Part shown: positions 9,386-18,814 of the stretch, one piece after another
Layout: each line of letters opens with the position of its first letter
Position numbering within the stretch: position 1 is the first letter of the stretch
DNA from: Bacillota bacterium
Lineage (GTDB): Bacteria > Bacillota > TC1
Assembly: GCA_024635955.1 (NCBI GenBank)
Contig: JAGXHX010000061.1
Location: 1-42,052, forward strand
DNA: 42,052 bases
Direction of reading: 5' to 3'
Translations under genes and position numbers: made by a program
Notes under the pieces: model-generated
The model's database searches: none
Told to the model about the DNA's origin: nothing
What the model saw: only the letters and a program-made list of their open reading frames with translations

Positions 9386-10608
9386 TAATTCTCATCCTCA
9401 TTGACAAATGAAAACTCTACCTTATCTCCAATTTTAACTGGTTCATCTGGATTCGTAATTTTAGCTAAAGCCGTATAGCTTAACATTGATTGAAGAACTC
9501 CGGCATTTTGTTTACCAGAAAGATGAATTTCATAACCCTCAATTCCAGTCCTAATATAAACTCTAAGGAATCTACTAATATTACTGAGTTTTTTAAAATT
9601 ATCCTTCATTATCCCTGATCTTTTTTTAGGTATATAATCATTATAACCCATAAAAAACTTAATTGCTGGCTTAGCAATTACTTCATAAGTAATTAAACTA
9701 GCAGCTGGTGAACCAGGCAATGAAATTATTAATTTATCACCAAATTGACCTGCCATTACTGGTGTTCCTGGTTTCATTTTTACTGACCAAAAGATTTTTT
9801 CTATATTCAACAAACTGTATACGTCTTGAATATAATCATAATCGCCAACAGAAACTCCTCCAGTAGTAATTATAACATCATTTTCTTCTAATGATAAATT
9901 AATTTTTTCTTTTAAATCATCAATCGTATCACCTGCAACACCATAATCATGTGCTTTTATGCCTAATTCATTTATAAAAGCTAATAAGGCATATTTGTTA
10001 CTATTATAAATTTTACCTGGTTTTAATTCTTTATTTAAATCAATAATTTCATCGCCTGAAGTAATTAGTCCTACTTTGGGTAATTGAAATACCTCAACTT
10101 CATAAATACCAATTGCAGCTAGCATTGCTACAGCGCCAGGTTTAATTTTCGAACCTTTTTCAATAATTTTAACTCCAGCTCCAACATCTTCACCAATTCT
10201 TATAATATTTTCACTTGGATTACCTTCTTTATAAATTAAAACATAATCAGATCCATCATTTGTATCTTCCTTTTTAATTACAAAATCACAAAATTCTGGA
10301 ACCTGTGCCCCAGTCATTATTTTATATACTCCCTCAACTAATAATTTAATGTCATCTCCAGCTTTAATAACACCTTGTATTTCAAACCTAATCGGATTAT
10401 CACTACTAGCTCCTTTTGTATAATCACTATTTAGACAATAACCATCAAAAGGCGATTTTCTAAAATTAGGTATTGGCACTTTAGTATAAATGTCAGTAGC
10501 TAGAATCCTGTTAAATGAGTCTTCTAGTTTGATAATCTCTTTATTTTTTTTTTTCATTTTAGATATGATAAGCTCTATCGCTCTATCAGTATCGATAAAT
10601 TTCTCCAT
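9385..10608 (-). CDS. moeA: Molybdopterin molybdenumtransferase
   Basis: MoeA motifs: RILATDIYTKVPIPNFRKSPFDGYCL, IMTGAQVPEFCDFVIKKE, VGLITSGDE, DVIITTGGVSVGDYDY, KPGTPVMAGQFGDKLIISLPGSPAAS. Confidence 0.93.
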   Translation of the reverse strand: MEKFIDTDRAIELIISKMKKKNKEIIKLEDSFNRILATDIYTKVPIPNFRKSPFDGYCLNSDYTKGASSDNPIRFEIQGVIKAGDDIKLLVEGVYKIMTGAQVPEFCDFVIKKEDTNDGSDYVLIYKEGNPSENIIRIGEDVGAGVKIIEKGSKIKPGAVAMLAAIGIYEVEVFQLPKVGLITSGDEIIDLNKELKPGKIYNSNKYALLAFINELGIKAHDYGVAGDTIDDLKEKINLSLEENDVIITTGGVSVGDYDYIQDVYSLLNIEKIFWSVKMKPGTPVMAGQFGDKLIISLPGSPAASLITYEVIAKPAIKFFMGYNDYIPKKRSGIMKDNFKKLSNISRFLRVYIRTGIEGYEIHLSGKQNAGVLQSMLSYTALAKITNPDEPVKIGDKVEFSFVNEDEN

Positions 10609-10634
10609 ATTTTACCCACATTCACTGTATTGAA

Positions 10635-11213
10635 TTAAGTTGCTCTGCTACCAGGTTTTATAATTGGTAATCCTGCCTTGCATAATGGACATTCTTCAGC
10701 TTCATATGACTTAACATCCATAGAAAGACAAGCTTCAACTCTTGTGCCTAAATCGACTTTTCCATTACTTCTATCTACTAGTAGTGCAACGCCTACAACA
10801 ATGCCACCATGTTCTTTAACAATATCAATTACTTCTTTAACACTGCCACCAGTAGTAACAACATCTTCAACTACTAATACTTTTTGACCTGGTTCAATTG
10901 TAAAATTTCTCCTTAGAGTCATTTTGCCATCAACTCTTTCAGTAAATAGTGATGGAACACCTAAATGGCTAGCCATTTCATAAGACATAATAATTCCACC
11001 TGTAGCTGGTCCAATAACTACTTCTATACCATCATCTTTAAATGCTTCGGCTAAATGACTGCATAATGCTGAAGTATATTTTGGTTCCATTAAGACTCTA
11101 GCGCATTGAATATATCTATCACTATGTCTTCCTGATGTTAATTTGAAATGTCCTTCTAGTAAAGCTCCAGATTCAATAAATATTTTTTTGATCTCTTCAG
11201 TTGATAATTTCAT
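10635..11213 (-). CDS. pyrE: Orotate phosphoribosyltransferase
   Basis: PRPP motif VLVVEDVVTTGGSVKE; LTSGRHSDRYIQCARVL. Confidence 0.94.
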   Translation of the reverse strand: MKLSTEEIKKIFIESGALLEGHFKLTSGRHSDRYIQCARVLMEPKYTSALCSHLAEAFKDDGIEVVIGPATGGIIMSYEMASHLGVPSLFTERVDGKMTLRRNFTIEPGQKVLVVEDVVTTGGSVKEVIDIVKEHGGIVVGVALLVDRSNGKVDLGTRVEACLSMDVKSYEAEECPLCKAGLPIIKPGSRAT

Positions 11214-11222
11214 ATTTACCTC

Positions 11223-11939
11223 CTATATTCCTTCCATTTCAACAACTATTTTTCTTGCTGCTTCTTTGACATTTTCTGATTTAGTAATAGGTCTTCCTAC
11301 AACAATATATGTTGAACCACCCTTAATTGCTTGTCCAGGTGTAGTAATTCTTTTTTGATCTCCAACATCACCACCAACAGGTCTTACGCCAGGAGTAACA
11401 GTAATAAAGCCATCATGACAAACATTTTTTATCAATCCAGCTTCTAAAGGTGAACAAACCACTCCATCTAAACCAGCTTTATCAGTTAGAATGCCAAGCT
11501 TTTCGACCATTTCTTTAGCACTTTTTATATACCCGATTTCTGCAACTTCGGTATCTCCCAAACTAGTTAATATTGTTACAGCTATAAGCATTGGTGGTTT
11601 CATACCTAACTCTAATGCTGTTTTAATACTAGTTTCCTTAGCTAACTTCATCATCTCATAGCCACCTTGACTATGCACGTTCATCATATCAACACCAGAT
11701 TTAGTTAACACTCTTACAGTCTCACTAACTGTATTAGGAATATCATGTAATTTTAAGTCAAGGAATACTTTCCCACCTTTTTCTTTAATATATGATATTA
11801 TATCATTTCCCATACTTGTATATAATTGTAAACCTACCTTGAACATACCAATTTCATCTTTTAGTTCCTTTACTAAATATTCAACTTCTTCCATTGTATC
11901 CACATCAAGAGCTACAATTAATCTTTCTTTTGCTTTCAT
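11223..11939 (-). CDS. pyrF: Orotidine 5'-phosphate decarboxylase
   Basis: LIVALDVDTMEEV, KGGKVFLDLKLHDIPNTVSE, VTPGVRP. Confidence 0.95.
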   Translation of the reverse strand: MKAKERLIVALDVDTMEEVEYLVKELKDEIGMFKVGLQLYTSMGNDIISYIKEKGGKVFLDLKLHDIPNTVSETVRVLTKSGVDMMNVHSQGGYEMMKLAKETSIKTALELGMKPPMLIAVTILTSLGDTEVAEIGYIKSAKEMVEKLGILTDKAGLDGVVCSPLEAGLIKNVCHDGFITVTPGVRPVGGDVGDQKRITTPGQAIKGGSTYIVVGRPITKSENVKEAARKIVVEMEGI

Positions 11940-11950
11940 TTAAATTCTCC

Positions 11951-12862
11951 TTATTTATGTGCTATACCAATAATTTGTGTATATGATGTTAAACCTTTTT
12001 TATCTAAAAAAGCTTCTAATCCTTTAATGATGTTAATAGGAATATATGGATCAACAAAATTTCCAGTACCCACACTAATGGCTGAGGCTCCTGCCATTAT
12101 AAACTCTAAAGCATCATTAGTATTCATTATTCCGCCCATACCAATAATTGGAATATTAACGGCTTTATATACTTCATAAACCATTCTTAAGGCTACCGGT
12201 TTTATAGGTGGTCCTGAATAGCCTCCAATTATATTATTAATGACAGGCTTTTGTTTTTCGATATCAATAGCCATACCTATTAAAGTATTGATCATTGAAA
12301 TTATATCAGCACCTCCACTTTCTACTGCTTGTGCCATTATAGCAATATTACTTACATTAGGAGATAGTTTCATTATTATTGGTTTAGATGTATTTTTCTT
12401 AACCATCTTTGCAACTTCATAAGCCATTTGAGGATCTGTACCAAAGGTAATTCCGCCTTCTTTTACATTAGGACAGGAAATATTAACTTCTAATGCACTA
12501 ACACCCTCAATACTTAATCTTTCAGCCATATAACCGTAATCATCAATTGAGCTTCCTGAAATATTGACAATTATTTCTGTACCATAATTTCTTGCTTCAG
12601 GTAAAATATTTTTAATAAAATCATCTACACCGCCGTTAGCAAGACCAATAGAGTTTATTATTCCTCCGCTGGTTTCAACTAAGCGTTGAGGCTTATTACC
12701 AACTTTTTTTTCAGGTGTAGTTCCTTTTACCATAATTCCACCTAAAAGAGCAAGATCATAAAAATCTTTAAATTCCTTGCCAGACCCAAATGTTCCTGAG
12801 GCAACAGTAACTGGGTTTTTCATTTTAAAATTCCCTAAAATACATTCAAGTTTATTCATCAA
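11951..12862 (-). CDS. pyrD: Dihydroorotate dehydrogenase, class 1B catalytic subunit
   Basis: KNPVTVASGTFGSG, NISCPNVKEGG, IIMKLSPNV, IIGMGGIMN; adjacent pyrK supports the NAD-dependent 1B type. Confidence 0.94.
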   Translation of the reverse strand: MMNKLECILGNFKMKNPVTVASGTFGSGKEFKDFYDLALLGGIMVKGTTPEKKVGNKPQRLVETSGGIINSIGLANGGVDDFIKNILPEARNYGTEIIVNISGSSIDDYGYMAERLSIEGVSALEVNISCPNVKEGGITFGTDPQMAYEVAKMVKKNTSKPIIMKLSPNVSNIAIMAQAVESGGADIISMINTLIGMAIDIEKQKPVINNIIGGYSGPPIKPVALRMVYEVYKAVNIPIIGMGGIMNTNDALEFIMAGASAISVGTGNFVDPYIPINIIKGLEAFLDKKGLTSYTQIIGIAHK

Positions 12863-13619
12863 AGATTACCTCCTTTGCCTGGAAAACTGGGCCTTCTTTG
12901 CAAACTCTTTTATATTCTCCATCAGCCATTTTACAAACGCAGCTTAAACAAGCTCCAAGACCACAACCCATATAGGCTTCAAGAGATAATTCTAAATCTA
13001 AATTATCTTCAAGTGTTTTTATATATTTTAACATTGGTTCTGGACCACATGCATATCCTTTATTGAAAGTATTAAAATCATAATCTTTTAGTACCGCCTC
13101 TACAGTACCTTTAACTCCTAAACTACCATCAATTGTTGCAATTTTCACATTTCCTATTTTTGAAAAATAATCTATAGCATAGGAAGTTTCTCTACTACTA
13201 AAGCCTAAGATTATTTCTATTTCATTACCAGCTTCTTTCAACTTAAGCCCTAAATCATAAAGAGGAGCAATTCCTATTCCTCCACCAATCAAAAGACATC
13301 TCTTACTAAATTTCTCAACTGTAAAACCATGTCCTAAAGGTCCTATTAAATCAATTTTTTGATTTATTTTAAGTTCTGCAAGGTTTTTAGTTCCCTGACC
13401 CTTAATTTGATAAAGAATTGAAATAGTTCCTGCTGCCTTATCAACTTCAAATATACTTATTGGTTTTCTAAGTAATGGAATTGAGCCAGTTTTTATTTCT
13501 AAAAACTGGCCAGGTTTTGCTAAATTAGCAATATCTTTTTCTTTAATTTTCATTAAATATATAAATTTTTCTATTATTGGTTCATTAGAAAGAATAATTC
13601 CATAATTTTTATATATCAT
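12852..13619 (-). CDS. pyrK: Dihydroorotate dehydrogenase electron transfer subunit
   Basis: FAD/NAD-binding and C-terminal [2Fe-2S] cysteines EAYMGCGLGACLSCVCKM...CKEGPVF. Confidence 0.94.
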   Translation of the reverse strand: MIYKNYGIILSNEPIIEKFIYLMKIKEKDIANLAKPGQFLEIKTGSIPLLRKPISIFEVDKAAGTISILYQIKGQGTKNLAELKINQKIDLIGPLGHGFTVEKFSKRCLLIGGGIGIAPLYDLGLKLKEAGNEIEIILGFSSRETSYAIDYFSKIGNVKIATIDGSLGVKGTVEAVLKDYDFNTFNKGYACGPEPMLKYIKTLEDNLDLELSLEAYMGCGLGACLSCVCKMADGEYKRVCKEGPVFQAKEVIFDE

Positions 13620-13621
13620 TA

Positions 13622-14905
13622 TTAAATCACCTTACCATTTTTTAAGGCAAAGTCACCTTTTACAATTGTATGAATAACCTGACCATCTAGGTTCCAGCCT
13701 TTAAATGGTGTATTTCTCCCCATAGAATAAAATTCATCAGGATTTACTATCCATTCAATATTTGGATCAAATAAAGTTATATCAGCATCATTACCTATTT
13801 TCAATTCTCCTCCTAAATTAAATATTCTCCCAGGATTATTTGCCATCTTTTCTATTAATGTACTATATTTTATTATTCCAGTTTTAACTAATTTAGTATA
13901 CATTAAGGAAACTGCTGTTTCTAGTCCTACAACTCCAAAAGGAGCATAAGCAAATTCGACTTCTTTTTCCCATCTAGCATGAGGAGCGTGATCCGTAGCT
14001 ATCATATCTATTGTGCCATCAATTAAACCAGCAATTAAAGCTTCTCTATCTTGTTCACTTCTAAATGGGGGATTTATTTTTGTTGAAGTATCAAAAGATT
14101 CCACTGCTTGGTCTGTAAGAACAAGATGCTGTGGTGTAACTTCTGCAGTAATATTTATCCCCTGTTTTTTGGCTTCTCTAACTAAATCCACTGAATTTTT
14201 ACTACTAATATGAGCAATATGAACCTTGCCCCCCGTCATTTTTGCAAGCGCTATATCTCTTGCTACTATTAAGTCTTCGGCTTCTCTAGGTATACCTTTT
14301 AAACCTAATATAGTTGAGTAGTAGCCTTCATGAATAAATCCTCCATTAGCCATACTTTCATCCTCACAATGTTCAATTAATATAAGGTCAAATTTTTTTG
14401 CATATTCCAAAACTCTTCTAGTTATATAAGCATTTTTAACAGGCTTACCATCATTACTTATAGCAACTATGCCAGCTTCTTTCATGTCTCCCATTTCAGT
14501 AAGTTGATCTGAATCTATATTTTTAGTAGCTGCACCAATCACTTTTAAATTTACCTTGGCACCTCTAGCTTTTCTATCTAAAGCTTCTACTATAGTCCTT
14601 TCATCAATGGCAGGTTTGGTATTAGGCATACAAGCTATAGTTGTAAATCCACCTTTTGCTGCTGCTGCTAATCCAGTTTTTATAGTTTCTTTATATTCAA
14701 ATCCTGGCTCTCTTAAATGTACATGCATATCAATAAGACCGGGGAACACCATAAGTCCTTTTGCATTAATAATTTCATACTCAGGTTTAACTTCTATATT
14801 CTTTTCAATCTTACTAATTTTTTCATCGATAATTAATATATCCATAATGTCATCAATTGAATTAGCAGGGTCGATTATATGACCATCTTTAATTAATTTC
14901 ATCAC
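13622..14905 (-). CDS. pyrC: Dihydroorotase
   Basis: VFPGLIDMHVHLREPGFEYKETI, ATDHAPHA, amidohydrolase. Confidence 0.95.
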   Translation of the reverse strand: MMKLIKDGHIIDPANSIDDIMDILIIDEKISKIEKNIEVKPEYEIINAKGLMVFPGLIDMHVHLREPGFEYKETIKTGLAAAAKGGFTTIACMPNTKPAIDERTIVEALDRKARGAKVNLKVIGAATKNIDSDQLTEMGDMKEAGIVAISNDGKPVKNAYITRRVLEYAKKFDLILIEHCEDESMANGGFIHEGYYSTILGLKGIPREAEDLIVARDIALAKMTGGKVHIAHISSKNSVDLVREAKKQGINITAEVTPQHLVLTDQAVESFDTSTKINPPFRSEQDREALIAGLIDGTIDMIATDHAPHARWEKEVEFAYAPFGVVGLETAVSLMYTKLVKTGIIKYSTLIEKMANNPGRIFNLGGELKIGNDADITLFDPNIEWIVNPDEFYSMGRNTPFKGWNLDGQVIHTIVKGDFALKNGKVI

Positions 14906-15824
14906 TGGTTTTACCTCCTAACATCATGAATAATAGAGCCATTCTTATTGCAACACCATTTGTTACTTGCTCATCAACTACAGAGCGTGGATCTTCATAT
15001 ACTTCCGGCATGATTTCCACACCTCTGTTCATAGGACCTGGATGCATAATAATCCCATCCTCTTTAATAAGTTCTAGTCTTTTTGAAGTTAAACCCCAAA
15101 ATTTATTGTATTCTACTAAACTTGGTAATAGGCCACTTGATTGTCTTTCCTTTTGAAGTCTTAATACATTAACTACATCTGCTCCTTTCAAAGCTTTGTC
15201 AACATCAGTATATACTTCAACTCCCATTTTCTGCAGCTCTATAGGTAGTAATGTTTCTGGACCAACTACTCTTACATTTGCACCATATTTTGTTAGTCCC
15301 CAAATATTACTTCTAGCAACTCTACTATGAGCAACATCGCCTAGTATAGTAACTGTTAAATTACCTAGATCACCTTTTTTATCTTTCATAGTGAACATGT
15401 CTAATAATCCTTGAGTAGGATGTTCATTCATTCCGTCTCCTGCATTGATAATTCTTGCTTTTGTATTTCTTCCAAGAAAATGTGGAGCACCACTTGCACC
15501 ATGTCTCATAACAAATAGTTCAATGCCCATGACCTCTAATGTAATTGCAGTATCAATTAAGGTTTCACCTTTTTGAACACTACTAGTGCTTACAGCTAAA
15601 TTGGTGCAATCTGCACTAAGGTACTTGGCTGCTATTTCAAATGAACTTTTAGTTCTTGTACTATTCTCAAAGAATAAAGTAGCCATTGATTTACCACGTA
15701 ATGTTGGAACCTTCTTTATATCACGCATAATAATATCCTTCATAGGAATGGCAACACGCATGATTTCATCCATCTCATCTGTTGAAAGAGTTCTTAACCC
15801 TAGTAGATCTTTTGCTTTTAGCAT
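14889..15824 (-). CDS. pyrB: Aspartate carbamoyltransferase catalytic subunit
   Basis: FFENSTRTKSSFE, NAGDGMNEHPTQGLLD, MHPGPMNRGVEI. Confidence 0.95.
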   Translation of the reverse strand: MLKAKDLLGLRTLSTDEMDEIMRVAIPMKDIIMRDIKKVPTLRGKSMATLFFENSTRTKSSFEIAAKYLSADCTNLAVSTSSVQKGETLIDTAITLEVMGIELFVMRHGASGAPHFLGRNTKARIINAGDGMNEHPTQGLLDMFTMKDKKGDLGNLTVTILGDVAHSRVARSNIWGLTKYGANVRVVGPETLLPIELQKMGVEVYTDVDKALKGADVVNVLRLQKERQSSGLLPSLVEYNKFWGLTSKRLELIKEDGIIMHPGPMNRGVEIMPEVYEDPRSVVDEQVTNGVAIRMALLFMMLGGKTSDEIN

Positions 15825-16385
15825 TTATTCATCCTCCTCCATCAATTCTTTTATAACTACTCTGTCTATCCCATCAATTTCTTTAAGGAGAACATCAATT
15901 TTTTCCCTTTTAGATGTTGGTACATTTTTACCAACAAAATCCGCTCTTATAGGCAATTCTCGATGACCTCTATCTACCATCACTACAAGTTGTATTAGTT
16001 CTGGTCTACCCATGTCAATAATTGAGTCTAAAGCAGCTCTAATAGTTCTTCCTGTATAAAGAACATCATCAACCAATATTATCTTTTTACCTTTTATACC
16101 AACTGGTATTACAGTTTGATGGATTACAGGTTGTTCAGTCAAAGATGTTAAATCATCTCTATAAAGATTTATATCTAACACACCGATTGGTAAAACAAGA
16201 CCATGTATTTCCTCTATTGTTTTTTTAAGTCTTTCTGCTAAAGGTAAACCTCTAGTTCTAATCCCAAGAATAACAGCATTATCTAATGTCTTGTTTTTCT
16301 CTAAAAGTTCATGAGCAATCCTTTTCCATGCTCTATCCATTTGATCCTGATCCATAATTACAGCTTTTTCAATAAATTTTTTCAT
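15825..16385 (-). CDS. pyrR: PyrR bifunctional transcriptional attenuator / uracil phosphoribosyltransferase
   Basis: IILVDDVLYTGRTIRAALD, GRPELIQLVVMVDRGHRELPIRADFVGKNVPTS. Confidence 0.95.
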   Translation of the reverse strand: MKKFIEKAVIMDQDQMDRAWKRIAHELLEKNKTLDNAVILGIRTRGLPLAERLKKTIEEIHGLVLPIGVLDINLYRDDLTSLTEQPVIHQTVIPVGIKGKKIILVDDVLYTGRTIRAALDSIIDMGRPELIQLVVMVDRGHRELPIRADFVGKNVPTSKREKIDVLLKEIDGIDRVVIKELMEEDE

Positions 16386-16396
16386 GTCTACCTCCT

Positions 16397-16435
16397 AAAA
16401 AAAAATAGTCTATCTGACTAAATCAGATAGACTAT
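16397..16435 (-). terminator. PyrR-type attenuator terminator hairpin upstream of pyrR
   Basis: Minus strand: ATAGTCTATCTGA TTTAG TCAGATAGACTAT followed by TTTTTTTT; 13-bp perfect stem + T8, immediately upstream of pyrR. Confidence 0.9.
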
Positions 16436-16495
16436 AGTATTTCATAAATTGCAAAGCAAAGTTACATTAAAATATTATATTCTTATTATCTTTCT

Positions 16496-16509
16496 AGTCT
16501 CTCGTACCA
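16496..16509 (-). promoter_or_regulatory. Candidate PyrR-binding loop (anti-antiterminator)
   Basis: Minus RNA UUGGU-ACGAGAG-ACUAG: 5-bp stem (with wobbles) presenting CGAGAG, compatible with the NGNGAG core of the PyrR-binding consensus ARUCCNGNGAGGYU; lies between promoter and terminator. Confidence 0.55.
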
Positions 16510-16529
16510 AATTAAAGATTACAATATCT

Positions 16530-16558
16530 ATTTTACTATTAATGGTATTTTTTGTCAA
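16530..16558 (-). promoter_or_regulatory. Sigma-A-type promoter of the pyr operon
   Basis: Minus strand TTGACA-N17-TAAAAT upstream of the attenuator. Confidence 0.75.
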
Positions 16559-16626
16559 TTATGTTTTAGATATTATTGTAATAATATGTTTGATAAGTTA
16601 CTATAAATTAAGACAGGAGTGATTAT

Positions 16627-16839
16627 ATGTATTCAAATAAATCTAGACTAATTACCTTTTTATTATGTCTCTTTCTTGGTGAATTTGGTATTCATAGATT
16701 TTATGTAGGTAAAATTGGTACAGGTATGTTATGGTTGATCAGTAACGGATTTTTAGGAATTGGTTGGATTATAGATCTTGTCATGATAATTGGTGGTAGT
16801 TTTGAAGATAAAAATGGTAATAAAATAATTGAATGGTAA
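16627..16839 (+). CDS. TM2 domain-containing membrane protein
   Basis: 70 aa: SRLITFLLCLFLGEFGIHRFYVGKIGTGMLWLISNGFLGIGWIIDLVMI, classic TM2 domain. Confidence 0.9.
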   Translation: MYSNKSRLITFLLCLFLGEFGIHRFYVGKIGTGMLWLISNGFLGIGWIIDLVMIIGGSFEDKNGNKIIEW

Positions 16840-16843
16840 ATTA

Positions 16844-16876
16844 AAATAAGAGGAAGCTTTGCTTCCTCTTATTTTA
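16844..16876. terminator. Bidirectional Rho-independent terminator
   Basis: AAAATAAGAGGAAGC ttt GCTTCCTCTTATTTT, perfect stem between convergent genes. Confidence 0.88.
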
Positions 16877-17620
16877 TGATTCATATTTAAAATTCTTTAA
16901 AAATAAACTTCCCATCTCAATTATTTCAACTGATTTATCATCACTGCTACTTAATTTAAAAGGAGTGAAAACTATTAACCCAGTACCACTCGGATACTTT
17001 TTCAAAACATCAATGTTATGATTTTTTTCTACATGAAAGGAATTTGTATCTTCGAGCATATATGCAAGGCCTTCATTAATACATTCATTTTTCAGCAAAT
17101 AACTTTCTTCAATGCCTAATGATTCTCCAATATCTAATATGAAATCATGATTAAAAAAGTTTTCGTTTATAATACTAAAATTATCTTCTCTTAATTTAAT
17201 AAAATAAATCCATAGGCCTTCTCTTCCTTTTTGGACCTTTAGTTTTTCTTTACTTGCAATACTAAATAAATTAATCAAAAAGGTTGTTGAAGAATTTGGA
17301 ACCAGTGTATGGATAAAATCAAAATTTAATTTAAATTCTTCACCAATACTTTTAATGCATCTAATAAGTTCCTCTGCAGAATTGCTATCTTCAGTGAATA
17401 TATTTACCAACCCATTATAAGGTCTATCTCCACCAATTAAAATAATTTCCGCAAGTAAAGTATTTATTTTTTCTTTAACAAGATAATAAGGCAATATAAT
17501 CTCTTTATCATATTTACCAAGACCAGCTCCAATTGAAATTTCTTGTCCTATCAATTGGTATTTAGTTGTAGAAAGTGAATTTATAAAAATATTTCTACCT
17601 GGATATCTTATTTGAATCAC
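16874..17620 (-). CDS. Conserved hypothetical protein, cotranscribed with metK
   Basis: ORF 248 aa, 4 bp downstream of metK; no confident family from motifs. Confidence 0.7.
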   Translation of the reverse strand: MIQIRYPGRNIFINSLSTTKYQLIGQEISIGAGLGKYDKEIILPYYLVKEKINTLLAEIILIGGDRPYNGLVNIFTEDSNSAEELIRCIKSIGEEFKLNFDFIHTLVPNSSTTFLINLFSIASKEKLKVQKGREGLWIYFIKLREDNFSIINENFFNHDFILDIGESLGIEESYLLKNECINEGLAYMLEDTNSFHVEKNHNIDVLKKYPSGTGLIVFTPFKLSSSDDKSVEIIEMGSLFLKNFKYES

Positions 17621-17624
17621 CTCA

Positions 17625-18806
17625 TTAATTTAAATAGTTGGCTAACATTTCTGCTTTATCTGTTTTTTCCCATGGTAAATCGAGTTCTGTTCTACCAAAA
17701 TGACCATAAGCTGCTATTTGATGATACAATGGTCTTCTTAAATCAAAATGTCTTATAATAGCTGCTGGCTTTAAATCAAAATTTGCATTTACTATATCAA
17801 CTAGTTTATCATCAGCTAATTTTCCAGTACCATAGGTATCAACAAATACTGAAATTGGTGTAGCAATACCTATCGCATATGATAATTGAATTTCACATCT
17901 ATCGGCTAATCCGGCTGCAACAATATTTTTAGCTACATATCTAGCAGCATATGCTGCTGATCTATCCACCTTTGTAGGGTCTTTACCACTAAATGCTCCA
18001 CCACCATGTGATGCAGCTCCGCCATAAGTATCTACAATAATCTTACGACCTGTAAGCCCAGTATCTCCTAATGGTCCACCGATAACAAATCTACCAGTAG
18101 GATTAATATGAAATTTAGTATTATCATCAAGGAGTTCTTTTGGAACAACTACTTTAATTACTTTTTCAATCATATCTTTATATATTGTTTCCTGTGTAGT
18201 TTCAGGGTTATGTTGTGTAGAAAGTACTATTGCCTCTATACGTACAGGTTTGTGATCATCATACTCAAATGTTACTTGAGTTTTACCATCTGGTCTTAAA
18301 TAATTTATTGTTCCATCTTTTCTTACTTCTGCTAGTTTTTTTGCTAGTTTATGAGCATACATTATTGGAGCTGGCATTAATTCTTCAGTTTCATTAGTTG
18401 CATAACCAAACATCATTCCTTGGTCCCCAGCACCTATTGCATCCTCAATTGCATATTCTCCTTTTTTACCTTCTTCAGAAACATCCACACCTAGTGCTAT
18501 ATCTGGAGATTGTTCGTCAAGAGCCACCATAACACCACAAGTATCAGCATCAAAGCCATATTTAGCTCTTGTATACCCAATGTTTCTTATTGTATTTCTA
18601 ACTATCTTTTGTATATCAATATAACACGAAGTTGAAATTTCTCCGGCTACTACTACCAATCCTGTTGTTACAAATGTTTCACATGCAACCCTACCATTAG
18701 GGTCTTCACTTAAAATGGCATCTAAAACAGCATCTGATATTTGATCACATACCTTATCTGGATGTCCTTCAGTTACTGATTCTGATGTAAAAAATTTTTT
18801 CATCAC
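17625..18806 (-). CDS. metK: S-adenosylmethionine synthetase
   Basis: [66 protein letters not shown]. Confidence 0.97.
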   Translation of the reverse strand: MMKKFFTSESVTEGHPDKVCDQISDAVLDAILSEDPNGRVACETFVTTGLVVVAGEISTSCYIDIQKIVRNTIRNIGYTRAKYGFDADTCGVMVALDEQSPDIALGVDVSEEGKKGEYAIEDAIGAGDQGMMFGYATNETEELMPAPIMYAHKLAKKLAEVRKDGTINYLRPDGKTQVTFEYDDHKPVRIEAIVLSTQHNPETTQETIYKDMIEKVIKVVVPKELLDDNTKFHINPTGRFVIGGPLGDTGLTGRKIIVDTYGGAASHGGGAFSGKDPTKVDRSAAYAARYVAKNIVAAGLADRCEIQLSYAIGIATPISVFVDTYGTGKLADDKLVDIVNANFDLKPAAIIRHFDLRRPLYHQIAAYGHFGRTELDLPWEKTDKAEMLANYLN

Positions 18807-18814
18807 GCTTTCTC

